Origin: an uncultured Bacillota bacterium
GTDB taxonomy: Bacteria > Bacillota > Dehalobacteriia > UBA7702
Length of the DNA: 11,193 bases
NCBI GenBank assembly: GCA_902766525.1
Contig: CACXDX010000149.1
Span: 1 to 11,193, forward strand
Direction of reading: 5' to 3'
In this document: positions 1 through 6,333 of the stretch, one piece after another
Layout of the letters: each line of letters starts with the position of its first letter
Numbering within the stretch: the stretch's first letter is position 1
Made by a program: the position numbers and the translations under genes
Notes under the pieces: model-generated
Told to the model about the DNA's origin: nothing
Database searches by the model: none
What the model saw: the letters and a program-made list of their open reading frames with translations, nothing else

Positions 1-356
1 CCTTCAAAAAGCATGCCGCTCACATCTTTTGCTTTGGCGACTTCATCCACAAAATCCATGGCAAATTCCTTGATGCGGCGCATATTCTCACGCTGAGTCA
101 GCTGATTTGCTCCGTGTTTTTCATCGTCAAAAACAGAAAGATCAAAAGCATCGAAAGTCTGCTTCAAAAGATGCGGTGTGATGCCGGCTTTTTCTTTTTT
201 TGCCCTGATCAGCTCATTTTTTTTGCATGAACAGGGATAAGCGATACCGCTTTCAAAGAAAACGCCTTTGTCTTTACAGATCGGGCAGCTGTATTTTTCC
301 CGCTTATCTCCGGCTCTGCGATATTCGGATAATGAAAAGGATTGATATCTGTCCAT
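1..356 (-). CDS. dnaC: DnaC/DnaI-like helicase loader (ATP-binding protein), 3' part cut off by window edge
   Basis: The N-terminal 118 residues of a predicted AAA+ helicase-loader ATPase are visible; the gene leaves the window at its 3' side. The protein begins MDRYQSFSLSEYRR and has a zinc-ribbon-like cysteine set, CPIC at residues 24-27 and CSC at 42-44, as seen in the N-terminal region of DnaC/DnaI-type loaders. The last visible residues, GMLFEG, are where the family normally enters strand 1 just before the Walker A loop, so the ATPase core lies outside the window. The ATG is supported by GAGG seven bases upstream (364-367) inside the end of dnaD, and its A is shared with the dnaD stop codon (TAATG), which implies translational coupling. 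Family role: delivery of the replicative helicase onto DNA, with DnaD acting upstream. The symbol follows the common DnaC family name; in B. subtilis the functional equivalent is DnaI. The family call is secure, the ATPase core is unseen. Confidence 0.85.
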   Translation of the reverse strand, partial: MDRYQSFSLSEYRRAGDKREKYSCPICKDKGVFFESGIAYPCSCKKNELIRAKKEKAGITPHLLKQTFDAFDLSVFDDEKHGANQLTQRENMRRIKEFAMDFVDEVAKAKDVSGMLFE

Positions 357-1084
357 TAGAATACCTCATAAATATCGTCCGAAAACAGTTCGTCATCATC
401 TTGTTCCTTGCGGAAGGTTCTGGAATCATGCTCCGATGACGGTCTTTTTTTACGGCTGTTTTCTTCGTTGTTTTCCATCAATTCAAGCTCTCTTACAGAA
501 TGGATGTTCTTTCTCTGCCAGGAAAGAAGAATGGCTTCAATATAACGGAAATTATTTTTTCCCAGTAAAACGGCGCGGGTGAGACCGGCTCTGATGAGTT
601 CCGCGGGTATTTTTAAATTTTTATACCAGTAGCGGATGCGTTCCCCTTCGATCGGCGAGAGCGGACGTCCCATTTCTCCCTCGAAGCATTGATACAATTC
701 CGCAAAAGAACTGTCGGTACGGCTGTTTTTGCGTTCTTTTCTGATTTTTTGTTCGGTCTTCAGCGCCTGCCAGCTTTGTACTTCGAGAAACTTTTCGACA
801 AGACCGTCGAGCACGATGGAACCGTCGTTGGCAAGGGCCAAAAAACCTTTATCGATGAGAACGGGAACGAGACGCATCACCTCTTCCTCCCGATAAGCGC
901 TGTTTTTTGCCATGTTTTTTATGGTCAAAGCATATTTATTCTGCTGCAGGCGCAGCAATACGATGAGAAATAACGTCTCTTCCTCGCTGAGACCGAGATC
1001 ACGATAGTAATCCAAAAGCGTATTGGGGATCGTGGAGGTATCCGTTAATATATTCAAAAGAATCTTTTTATCATCCTTATTCAT
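356..1084 (-). CDS. dnaD: DnaD-family replication initiation / primosome protein
   Basis: A 242-residue protein with the two-part DnaD layout. Residues about 20-100 form a winged-helix-like N-terminal domain, with LSEEETLFLIVLLRLQ at 32-47. Residues about 125-200 form the C-terminal DnaD domain (SSFAELYQCFEGEMGRPLSP, then the helix NFRYIEAILLSWQ). The family hallmark YxxxIxxxW is intact as Y181, I185 and W189. The C-terminal 40 residues are charged and acidic (DDDELFSDDIYEVF) and probably disordered. Family knowledge: DnaD remodels DNA at origins and restart sites and helps recruit the helicase loader. That matches the loader gene directly downstream with a one-base overlap. The start at 1084 is supported by GAGG at 1092-1095, seven bases upstream. 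Only 27 bases separate it from trkH, with no terminator visible, so it is probably co-transcribed with the potassium genes. Confidence 0.92.
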   Translation of the reverse strand: MNKDDKKILLNILTDTSTIPNTLLDYYRDLGLSEEETLFLIVLLRLQQNKYALTIKNMAKNSAYREEEVMRLVPVLIDKGFLALANDGSIVLDGLVEKFLEVQSWQALKTEQKIRKERKNSRTDSSFAELYQCFEGEMGRPLSPIEGERIRYWYKNLKIPAELIRAGLTRAVLLGKNNFRYIEAILLSWQRKNIHSVRELELMENNEENSRKKRPSSEHDSRTFRKEQDDDELFSDDIYEVF

Positions 1085-1091
1085 CTCAAAT

Positions 1092-1095
1092 CCTC
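1092..1095 (-). promoter_or_regulatory. Ribosome binding site of dnaD
   Basis: GAGG on the minus strand, seven bases before the dnaD ATG, inside the 27-base trkH-dnaD gap. The gap holds no hairpin or T-run and no promoter-like pair, so this is the only signal seen there. It shows that dnaD has its own good translation start rather than relying on coupling to trkH. Confidence 0.6.
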
Positions 1096-1111
1096 ATTCC
1101 GTTTATCAAAA

Positions 1112-2560
1112 TTATTTTTTCCAGAAGGCAGGTACAAAAACGATCAAAACGGTATAGATCTCAAGCCTGCCGATAAGCATCAGCGCGGTAAGTACCAGCA
1201 TGCCCATACTGTTGACATCGGCGTAATTGCCCGAGGGGCCGAAACTGCCGATGGCGACACCGTTATTGGAGATCGCGGCCATGGATCCGCTGAAAGCATC
1301 CACAAAGGAAAGACCGCACATTGACAGCAGGATCGCGCCGAGGAAGGTGATCACATAAAACAAAGAGGCGAATTGAAGAACCCGCATCACAGTCTTTTCC
1401 GAAATGACGCGACCGTTAATACGCACATCCGTTAAAGCTCTCGGATGGAGCATACGGAAAAACTGAGCACGCAAGCTGCGAAAAGCGAGAAGATAATTGC
1501 CGATCTTCATCGATCCGGAAGTCGAGGAATAGGATGCGCCTACCATCATCAGACAAAACATGATCATATAGGAACAGGGTGACCATACCGAATAGTCCGT
1601 CACCGCGTATCCCGTTGTCGTCAGCTGTGCCACCGTCTGGAAAACGGACGTTCTTAAGGTAGAGAAAACGCCGTTATCCAAATGGATCATCAGATCGACG
1701 AAAATAATGAAAGCAACGCAAAGAGTCAGGAAGAAATAGACCCTGAATTCATCGTTTTTGATCATGATCTTTAAGGAGCGGGATGCGATCGTTTTATAAA
1801 TCAGCGGAAAACTGATGCCGCCGATGAACATGAAAACAGTGATCACCCATTCGATATATCGACTGTCAAAGGCGGCGACACTGTTATTGTAAGTCGAGAA
1901 ACCGCCGGTCGAGATCGTACTGAAAGCATGACAAACCGCGTCGGTCAGCGACATGCCGCCAAAAAGCAGCAGAACGATCAAAACCAGAGAAAGAACCAGA
2001 TAGATCGCCCAGAGGATCATCGCCGAATCTTTCACTTTGGAAGAGATCTTCTCATGAAACGGTCCGGAAAGCTCCGCTCTGAGCATGGTCAAACCGCCCG
2101 TATCGACCTGGGAAAGCACGGCGACAAAAAGAACGACGACCCCCAAACCGCCGAGCCATTGAGTCAGAGAACGCCAGATCAGAAGAGAAGAAGGCAAAAC
2201 TTCCACATCTTTAAAGGCCGTTCCCCCCGTCGTCGTAAATCCGGCCATCGTCTCAAAGAAACATGATACATAATTCGGCAAAAAATCACCGAGATAATAG
2301 GGCATGGCGCCGATCACCGATACGATGATCCAGCTCATGGTCACGATCAGAAAGCCTTCTTTGGCACGAATGGCATAGTGATTCGAGGTGAAGCCCACCA
2401 GCAAACCGCCTGTTAAACCGTAAATCGCCATCGTGATCAGAAACGGGAAAACGGTTTCATCAAAATTGACAATGGCCCAGATCAACGGGATCAGCATCGA
2501 ACAGGCGACGATCAATAAAATTTTTCCTAACGCGTTGAGTACGCATTGTAAACGGATCAT
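1112..2560 (-). CDS. trkH: TrkH-family potassium channel/transporter subunit
   Basis: A 482-residue, strongly hydrophobic membrane protein of the Trk/Ktr/HKT superfamily, the K+-conducting subunit in the cytoplasmic membrane. The four pore (P) loops are recognisable: FTTTGG at residues 108-113, STISTGG at 214-220, LTTTGY at 313-318 and SNNGVAIG at 431-438. Their filter glycines would be G112, G219, G317 and G434. A polar intramembrane-loop segment (GASYSSTSGSMK, 341-352) sits where the gating loop of M3 lies. Length and four-repeat layout are normal for TrkH; KtrB proteins are usually somewhat shorter. It is encoded two bases after trkA, the peripheral regulatory subunit, so the two should form one K+ uptake system. 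The upstream ribosome site is weak, which fits translational coupling to trkA. P4 reads SNNGVA where many TrkH proteins have a form close to SNVGPG. The family call is secure. Confidence 0.95.
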   Translation of the reverse strand: MIRLQCVLNALGKILLIVACSMLIPLIWAIVNFDETVFPFLITMAIYGLTGGLLVGFTSNHYAIRAKEGFLIVTMSWIIVSVIGAMPYYLGDFLPNYVSCFFETMAGFTTTGGTAFKDVEVLPSSLLIWRSLTQWLGGLGVVVLFVAVLSQVDTGGLTMLRAELSGPFHEKISSKVKDSAMILWAIYLVLSLVLIVLLLFGGMSLTDAVCHAFSTISTGGFSTYNNSVAAFDSRYIEWVITVFMFIGGISFPLIYKTIASRSLKIMIKNDEFRVYFFLTLCVAFIIFVDLMIHLDNGVFSTLRTSVFQTVAQLTTTGYAVTDYSVWSPCSYMIMFCLMMVGASYSSTSGSMKIGNYLLAFRSLRAQFFRMLHPRALTDVRINGRVISEKTVMRVLQFASLFYVITFLGAILLSMCGLSFVDAFSGSMAAISNNGVAIGSFGPSGNYADVNSMGMLVLTALMLIGRLEIYTVLIVFVPAFWKK

Positions 2561-2562
2561 AA

Positions 2563-3906
2563 TTAATGACGCTCTTCAAAAAATTTTTCGACTTTTTTAC
2601 ACGCCTGAGGCAGCGTAATAACGATCAATTTATCGCCGGCGAGGATCACGTCGTTCCCGCGGGGAATGATCACATCATCGCCGCGGACGATCGTTCCGAG
2701 AATGGCGTTGACGGGAAAATCCAGATCCATCAGAGGAATATCGAGTATTTCCGACTCCGACGGCGCCATGATCTCCATGACCTGAGCGTTGGTATCACCG
2801 ATCAGACGCAGTGAAAGAACATTCTTACTGTGAAAATAACGCAGAATACTGCCGGCGGCAAGCAATCTCGGGCTGATACTCTGATCGATGCCGATGCTGT
2901 TGGAGACGGACATATAATCTGACATCTTCAATTGAACGATGGTCCGTGTCGCGCCGAGTTCTTTTGCGATCACGGCGCTGAGGACATTAAAATTATCTTC
3001 GTCGGAAACGGCGATAAAAGCATCGGCTTCTTCGATGTTTTCATCCTTAAGCAACTGAATGTCACTGGCATTGCCGTGAATAATCAAAGCATGATCGAGA
3101 GCACCGGCAAGCTGCTTGCATTTTTCAAGATCCTCTTCGAAGATCTTGATATCGATTTTCCTTTTTTCCAATTCTGAAGCGAGATAAAAACTGATGGTTT
3201 CACCGCCGGCGATCACCACATCTTTAACTCGTTCCCGATGCTGACCGAAGTCCTCTTCCACTTCGGGAATATGTTGAATCGGCGTAAAAAGAAAGATATG
3301 ATCCCCTTCTTCGATCCGGTCGATCCCGGTGGGAATGATCATTCTGCCGCGGCGCAGTATACCGACGATCAAATAGTGAAAATGAGTTTTGATTTCCTTC
3401 AATTGTTTTCCGCATACCTGTGCCGAAGGCTGAACTTTGAATTCCATCATCAAAACGCGGCCCTCATTGAAATAATCAACGTTGACGGCGTCGGGATAAT
3501 CCAGCATTTTGCAGATTTGAGACGCGGCGATCCGCTCCGGATTGATCATCAGATCGATACCCAGAGATTTTTTAACCGTTTCCGAATCGAGATCGACAAA
3601 TTCCGGATTTCGGACACGGGCGACCGTTGTCTTGATACCATGGGATTTCGCGATAAAACAGGCGACGATGTTGAGCTCATCCCGTTCGGTAACGGCGAGC
3701 AGCATATCGGCGCTTTCCACACCGGCCTGCTGTAAAACATCGGCCGAAGTGCAGCTGCCGAGGATCGCGTTAACGTCAAGACGCTGCTCCACCGTATCGA
3801 TCCTGTCTTCATTGCGATCGACAACGGTAACGTCATGATTTTCATTTGAAAGCATATGCGCGAGAACAAATCCGACTTTGCCCGCACCGATAATTATGAT
3901 CTTCAT
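2563..3906 (-). CDS. trkA: TrkA, NAD-binding regulatory subunit of Trk potassium uptake
   Basis: A 447-residue cytoplasmic protein with the classic TrkA repeat: RCK-N (about 1-125), RCK-C (about 140-220), RCK-N (about 228-355) and RCK-C (about 365-445). The first Rossmann loop is canonical, GAGKVG at residues 7-12, with the acidic strand-2 end D30 (VTVVD) that normally contacts the NAD ribose. The second Rossmann loop is unusual, AGGETIS at 233-239, where the common form resembles AGGGRIG. Family role: TrkA assembles as a ring under TrkH and couples nucleotide binding to channel gating. It lies seven bases after the aminotransferase stop and two bases before trkH. Only a weak purine-rich ribosome site (AAGAGAG) precedes the ATG. 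The partner gene and the duplicated domains make the identification secure. Confidence 0.95.
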   Translation of the reverse strand: MKIIIIGAGKVGFVLAHMLSNENHDVTVVDRNEDRIDTVEQRLDVNAILGSCTSADVLQQAGVESADMLLAVTERDELNIVACFIAKSHGIKTTVARVRNPEFVDLDSETVKKSLGIDLMINPERIAASQICKMLDYPDAVNVDYFNEGRVLMMEFKVQPSAQVCGKQLKEIKTHFHYLIVGILRRGRMIIPTGIDRIEEGDHIFLFTPIQHIPEVEEDFGQHRERVKDVVIAGGETISFYLASELEKRKIDIKIFEEDLEKCKQLAGALDHALIIHGNASDIQLLKDENIEEADAFIAVSDEDNFNVLSAVIAKELGATRTIVQLKMSDYMSVSNSIGIDQSISPRLLAAGSILRYFHSKNVLSLRLIGDTNAQVMEIMAPSESEILDIPLMDLDFPVNAILGTIVRGDDVIIPRGNDVILAGDKLIVITLPQACKKVEKFFEERH

Positions 3907-3913
3907 ATCTCTC

Positions 3914-5086
3914 TTATCTCAATTGATCGACAAAGCTTTCAATGCGGTCAAAAGCCTTGACAATCTGTTTCATTGAAGTTGCATATGAACAGCGGACAAA
4001 CCCTTCGCCGCTGTTTCCGAAAGCCGTTCCCGGAACGATGGCGACCTTTTTCTCGGTCAGCAGACGCGTGGCAAAATCGTCGCTGCTGAGCCCGAATTTC
4101 TTTACGGAAGGAAAAGCGTAGAAAGCACCTTCGGGCGTGACCATATCGATGCCGATCTCTTTGACGCGCTCAACGATATAACGGCGGCGACGATCATATT
4201 CCGTTCTCATTTTTTCGATCTCCGTGCGTCCGCTTTGAAAGGCCTCGATCGCTGCCTTTTGACCCATGATCGGCGCGCAGAGAATGGTATATTGATGGAT
4301 CTTTACCATTTCGGCAATGAAATCGGGATGGCACGCCACATAACCGATGCGCCAGCCTGTCATGGCAAAAGCCTTGGAAAGACCGCTGACCAAAATCGTG
4401 CGGTCTTTCATTCCCGGGATGGAAGCGATGGAAACCGGTTCACCGTCGTAGGTCAATTCACAATAGATCTCATCGGAAATGACGATCAGGTCATGTTTCA
4501 TGGCAACCTCGGCAAGGGCTGTTAGATCCTCCCGATTCATCACCGCCCCCGTGGGGTTGTTGGGAAAACTCAGGATCAACACCTTGCTTTTGGGCGTAAT
4601 CTTTTTTTCAATATCTTCCGGGGTCAATCGAAAACCGTTTTCCTCCGTCGTAACGATGGGAACGGGAACACCGTGCGACATCAAAGTACAGGCCTGATAT
4701 GAAACGTAGCAAGGTTCCGGAATGAGAACCTCATCGCCGGGATCGATCAGCGTGCGTAAAGCCATATCAATGGCCTCACTGGCACCGACGGTCACGATAA
4801 CATCGGTATTTTCATTATAAGAAAGGCCGAAACGTTCAGCCAGATATTTAACGATCTCGTATCTGAGCTCGGGCAAACCGTAGTTGGAGGTATACATGGT
4901 ATAACCTCTTTCCAGAGAATAGACACAAGCCTCTCTGATCGTCCAGGGCGATATAAAATCAGGCTCGCCGACACCGAGAGAAATAATATCCTTGGAACCG
5001 GCGCACAAATCAAAGAACTTACGAATACCCGACGGCTTAACTTGCCGGATACTGTCGTTGATATATAATTGCGGGTCAAAGCTCAT
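3914..5086 (-). CDS. Class I/II pyridoxal-phosphate aminotransferase (YugH/PatA-like)
   Basis: A 390-residue fold-type I aminotransferase with all core motifs: GASEAI at 101-106 (PLP phosphate contact), NNPTG at 176-180 (N177 to the PLP ring region), SDEIY at 204-208 (D205 to the pyridine nitrogen, Y208), the Schiff-base lysine K238 in SGLSKAF, R246 in GWRIGY, and the substrate-carboxylate arginine R365 in FVRCSYA. It should transfer amino groups between an amino acid and a 2-oxo acid in the cytoplasm. The exact substrate (aspartate, aromatic amino acid, alanine or a diaminopimelate-pathway intermediate) cannot be read from the sequence. The gene overlaps the upstream Lrp/AsnC gene by four bases (ATGA) and has a strong ribosome site. 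The Lrp-aminotransferase pair resembles B. subtilis yugG-yugH, so the neighbouring regulator probably controls this enzyme in response to an amino acid; that is inference. Confidence 0.92.
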   Translation of the reverse strand: MSFDPQLYINDSIRQVKPSGIRKFFDLCAGSKDIISLGVGEPDFISPWTIREACVYSLERGYTMYTSNYGLPELRYEIVKYLAERFGLSYNENTDVIVTVGASEAIDMALRTLIDPGDEVLIPEPCYVSYQACTLMSHGVPVPIVTTEENGFRLTPEDIEKKITPKSKVLILSFPNNPTGAVMNREDLTALAEVAMKHDLIVISDEIYCELTYDGEPVSIASIPGMKDRTILVSGLSKAFAMTGWRIGYVACHPDFIAEMVKIHQYTILCAPIMGQKAAIEAFQSGRTEIEKMRTEYDRRRRYIVERVKEIGIDMVTPEGAFYAFPSVKKFGLSSDDFATRLLTEKKVAIVPGTAFGNSGEGFVRCSYATSMKQIVKAFDRIESFVDQLR

Positions 5087-5577
5087 AAGGTCACCACCTG
5101 TCTGTGGTCACTGTCTTTTTCACCGTAAATGACTTCGTTTTCCTTATATTTTTTCAACACAAAAGTAGTCCATGTGCTTCTTACGCCATCAATGGTGGCA
5201 AGTTTCCCGGAAACAAAATTGGAAACATCCATCATTGTCGGCGCCTCGACCATAACAATAAAATCAAATTTACCGGAAACCAGCATCAGCGCTTTTACCT
5301 CGGGAAAACGGCAGATTCGGCGGGCGATATCATCATAACCGACTTCACGCTGGGGCTGAACCTGTACGTCGATACGGGCGGAGACCGTCGACTCGGCATG
5401 AACCTTTTCCCAGTCGATGATCGCGGTATATTTCATAATAATGCGGTCTTTTTCCATTTCCTCAATAAGACGATCCACGGTTTCTTCATCGCTGCCGACC
5501 ATCGCGGCGATGGTTTTATGATCCGTTCTGTTGTCATCGGCAAGAATCGATAAGATTTCAATTTTAATTTTATCCAT
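5083..5577 (-). CDS. Lrp/AsnC-family transcriptional regulator (YugG-like)
   Basis: A 164-residue regulator. Residues about 4-48 form the N-terminal winged helix-turn-helix (MDKIKIEILSILADD..., KTIAAMVG, EETVDRLIEEME). Residues about 65-140 form the RAM ligand-binding and oligomerisation domain, with the typical LVSGKFDFIVMV strand (G102, D105). Length is normal for the family, with about 20 extra C-terminal residues. Family knowledge: such proteins form octameric or hexadecameric discs, bind amino acids at RAM interfaces and often regulate their own promoter. The ATG is chosen because GGAAAGGA lies about 11 bases upstream and the HTH begins straight after. It is the first gene of the long operon and overlaps the aminotransferase by ATGA. 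It probably autoregulates through the 244-base upstream region, which holds an extended -10 promoter and repeated octamers; the operator itself is not proven. Confidence 0.92.
   Translation of the reverse strand: MDKIKIEILSILADDNRTDHKTIAAMVGSDEETVDRLIEEMEKDRIIMKYTAIIDWEKVHAESTVSARIDVQVQPQREVGYDDIARRICRFPEVKALMLVSGKFDFIVMVEAPTMMDVSNFVSGKLATIDGVRSTWTTFVLKKYKENEVIYGEKDSDHRQVVTL
5092..5099 (-). promoter_or_regulatory. Strong ribosome binding site of the aminotransferase gene
   Basis: AGGTGGTG ends five bases before the aminotransferase ATG and lies inside the last codons of the Lrp-family gene. It fixes the start at 5086. The site is part of a short inverted repeat (AGGT, four-base loop, ACCT), which could form a small hairpin partly hiding it until ribosomes finishing the upstream gene open it. 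That coupling idea is inference. Confidence 0.6.
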
Positions 5578-5623
5578 GATTTTTTAATTCCTTTCCGGTT
5601 ATGATATTCATACTTTTTCTCCG

Positions 5624-5665
5624 GCCGCGATTACGGATGACGAGTCATTTTTTCCGTATCGCGGC
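5624..5665 (-). promoter_or_regulatory. Long imperfect hairpin in the 5' leader of the Lrp-aminotransferase-trk operon
   Basis: The minus-strand transcript can fold here into an 8-bp outer stem (GCCGCGAT with ATCGCGGC, perfect), then one bulged A, then a 5-bp inner stem (ACGGA with TCCGT). The tip is an A-rich internal loop capped by TGAC/GTCA. No T-run follows, so it is not a simple intrinsic terminator. It starts directly after the stop codon of the possible short upstream ORF and ends about 46 bases before the Lrp start codon. It could be a leader RNA switch, a processing or stability element, or, as a DNA palindrome, a protein-binding site. No known riboswitch class was recognised. Confidence 0.5.
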
Positions 5666-5666
5666 A

Positions 5667-5741
5667 TCATGCGGAAGCGGGAATATAATAAAAATTTACA
5701 AATATCGTATTTCCGTTCATCATACCTATTCCACCGTTCAT
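5667..5741 (-). CDS. Possible leader peptide / upstream ORF (24 codons; inner ATG gives 18)
   Basis: A short open frame lies in the leader between the predicted promoter and the Lrp-family gene. The first ATG (5741) has no ribosome site and would lie only about ten bases from the predicted transcription start. An in-frame ATG at 5723 is better placed, with GGTGG seven bases upstream, and would encode MMNGNTIFVNFYYIPASA. The stop codon sits two bases before the large leader hairpin, the arrangement expected if a ribosome on the leader affects folding. There is no run of one amino acid as in classical biosynthetic attenuators, and so short a frame can occur by chance. Coding status is unproven. 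Confidence 0.2.
   Translation of the reverse strand: MNGGIGMMNGNTIFVNFYYIPASA
5713..5741. repeat. Direct repeat of the octamer CCGTTCAT, 21 bp apart
   Basis: On the plus strand CCGTTCAT occurs at 5713-5720 and again at 5734-5741, an offset of exactly 21 bp, close to two helical turns. Both copies lie just downstream of the predicted -10 element. Repeats in phase on one DNA face near the start of a self-regulated Lrp-type gene are candidate operator half-sites. Two copies of an octamer are modest evidence, and within the possible upstream ORF the repeat simply reads as two ATGAACGG segments. Confidence 0.35.
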
Positions 5742-5757
5742 TTTTAGATTAAAGTTT

Positions 5758-5766
5758 ATTATAACA
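5758..5766 (-). promoter_or_regulatory. Extended -10 promoter for the Lrp-aminotransferase-trkAH-dnaD-dnaC operon
   Basis: The minus strand reads TGTTATAAT, a perfect TATAAT hexamer at 5763-5758 with an upstream TGn extension, in an A+T-rich stretch. No good -35 hexamer lies 16-18 bases upstream, which an extended -10 can tolerate. Transcription would begin near 5751, giving a leader of about 170 nt before the Lrp-family start codon. This is the only convincing promoter in the gap after the upstream terminator, and the following genes have no other clear start, so it probably drives the whole operon. Confidence 0.6.
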
Positions 5767-5804
5767 CAACATTTTTTAAAATACTATATTTTCATTGGAT
5801 TTTC

Positions 5805-5838
5805 AAAAAAAATAGCGTCGATCAGCATCTGATCGACG
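5805..5838 (-). terminator. Intrinsic terminator overlapping the 3' end of the SLOG gene
   Basis: The minus-strand transcript has a perfect 10-bp stem (CGTCGATCAG with CTGATCGACG, 5838-5816) with the three-base loop ATG, followed by CTA and eight T (5812-5805). The 5' arm and loop encode the last residues of the SLOG-like protein, and its TGA stop codon lies at the loop-proximal end of the 3' arm. It separates that gene from the Lrp operon promoter, which starts about 40 bases further on. Confidence 0.9.
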
Positions 5839-6328
5839 TTTTACCGTCTCTGTATAAATGAATATCGGGTATCAGACGACGGGGATTGCCCGCTATTTTC
5901 AAAACGGGTTTCCTCATTTTCGACGCCCAAAATTCCGTTTCCTCATCTTCTTTCAATAAAAACACCAAATCTGCCTCGTTCATCATCAGAATATTTCTTT
6001 GAAAAAGCATTTCGCTGCCGAAAAAAGGTCGCAGGATCCATTCTTCGTCACAAGCGGAAACGAGACGGAAAAGTTTCTCGCGATCTCTTTCACACCAGGA
6101 CGCGGCTTCCTCTTCGTGAATGAAAACCGCGCAAATCCTCAGGTTCGGGCAGATACCGCGAATTTCCAGCAACTTCTCAAGACAGTAAAGCTCATCACCG
6201 CGATGAACGCCGGAAAGGATCTTTTCAACGCCGAAATCCGTATAAAGCAAAGCAAGCTGTTTTTTCAAAAAAGATTCCGATAACGGTTCCGACCCCGTTG
6301 AGCCGGCAATAAAGGCGCAAGTTTTCAT
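5822..6328 (-). CDS. Divergent SLOG-superfamily protein (YpsA/DUF1273-like)
   Basis: A 168-residue cytoplasmic protein whose pattern best fits the YpsA/DUF1273 branch of the SLOG (DprA/lysine-decarboxylase-like Rossmann) fold. Visible correspondences: strand 1 CAFIAGS (4-10); GVEKILSGVHRGDE (33-46), where YpsA proteins have a form like SGGALGFDT; LRICAVFIHEEE (63-74); the WCERDREK helix (78-85); and LFQRNILMMNEADLVFLL (108-125), matching the family's RN..MV..SD segment. The C-terminal GGT-type ligand loop after this strand is not present. Length is close to B. subtilis YpsA (about 180). The ATG at 6328 is preferred to the in-frame TTG one codon upstream because GGTGAGG lies five bases before the ATG. 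The gene stands alone between two terminators. The function is unknown; YpsA has been linked to nucleotide-type ligands and cell division. The family call rests on memory of motifs, not a search. Confidence 0.6.
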   Translation of the reverse strand: MKTCAFIAGSTGSEPLSESFLKKQLALLYTDFGVEKILSGVHRGDELYCLEKLLEIRGICPNLRICAVFIHEEEAASWCERDREKLFRLVSACDEEWILRPFFGSEMLFQRNILMMNEADLVFLLKEDEETEFWASKMRKPVLKIAGNPRRLIPDIHLYRDGKTSIRC

Positions 6329-6333
6329 CAATG

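Noticed and set aside
227..439. 70-codon plus-strand open frame across the dnaC-dnaD junction
   Set aside because: Both minus-strand genes here carry clear family motifs (CPIC/CSC and YxxxIxxxW side), so the plus-strand frame is a chance opening.
5624..5665. Leader hairpin as an intrinsic terminator
   Set aside because: No T-run follows the stem on the minus strand, and the hairpin precedes rather than follows a full gene. It is kept only as a leader or binding element.
6329..6331. TTG as start of the SLOG-like gene
   Set aside because: The ribosome site GGTGAGG is only two bases away from it but five bases from the next codon, an ATG, which is the better start.
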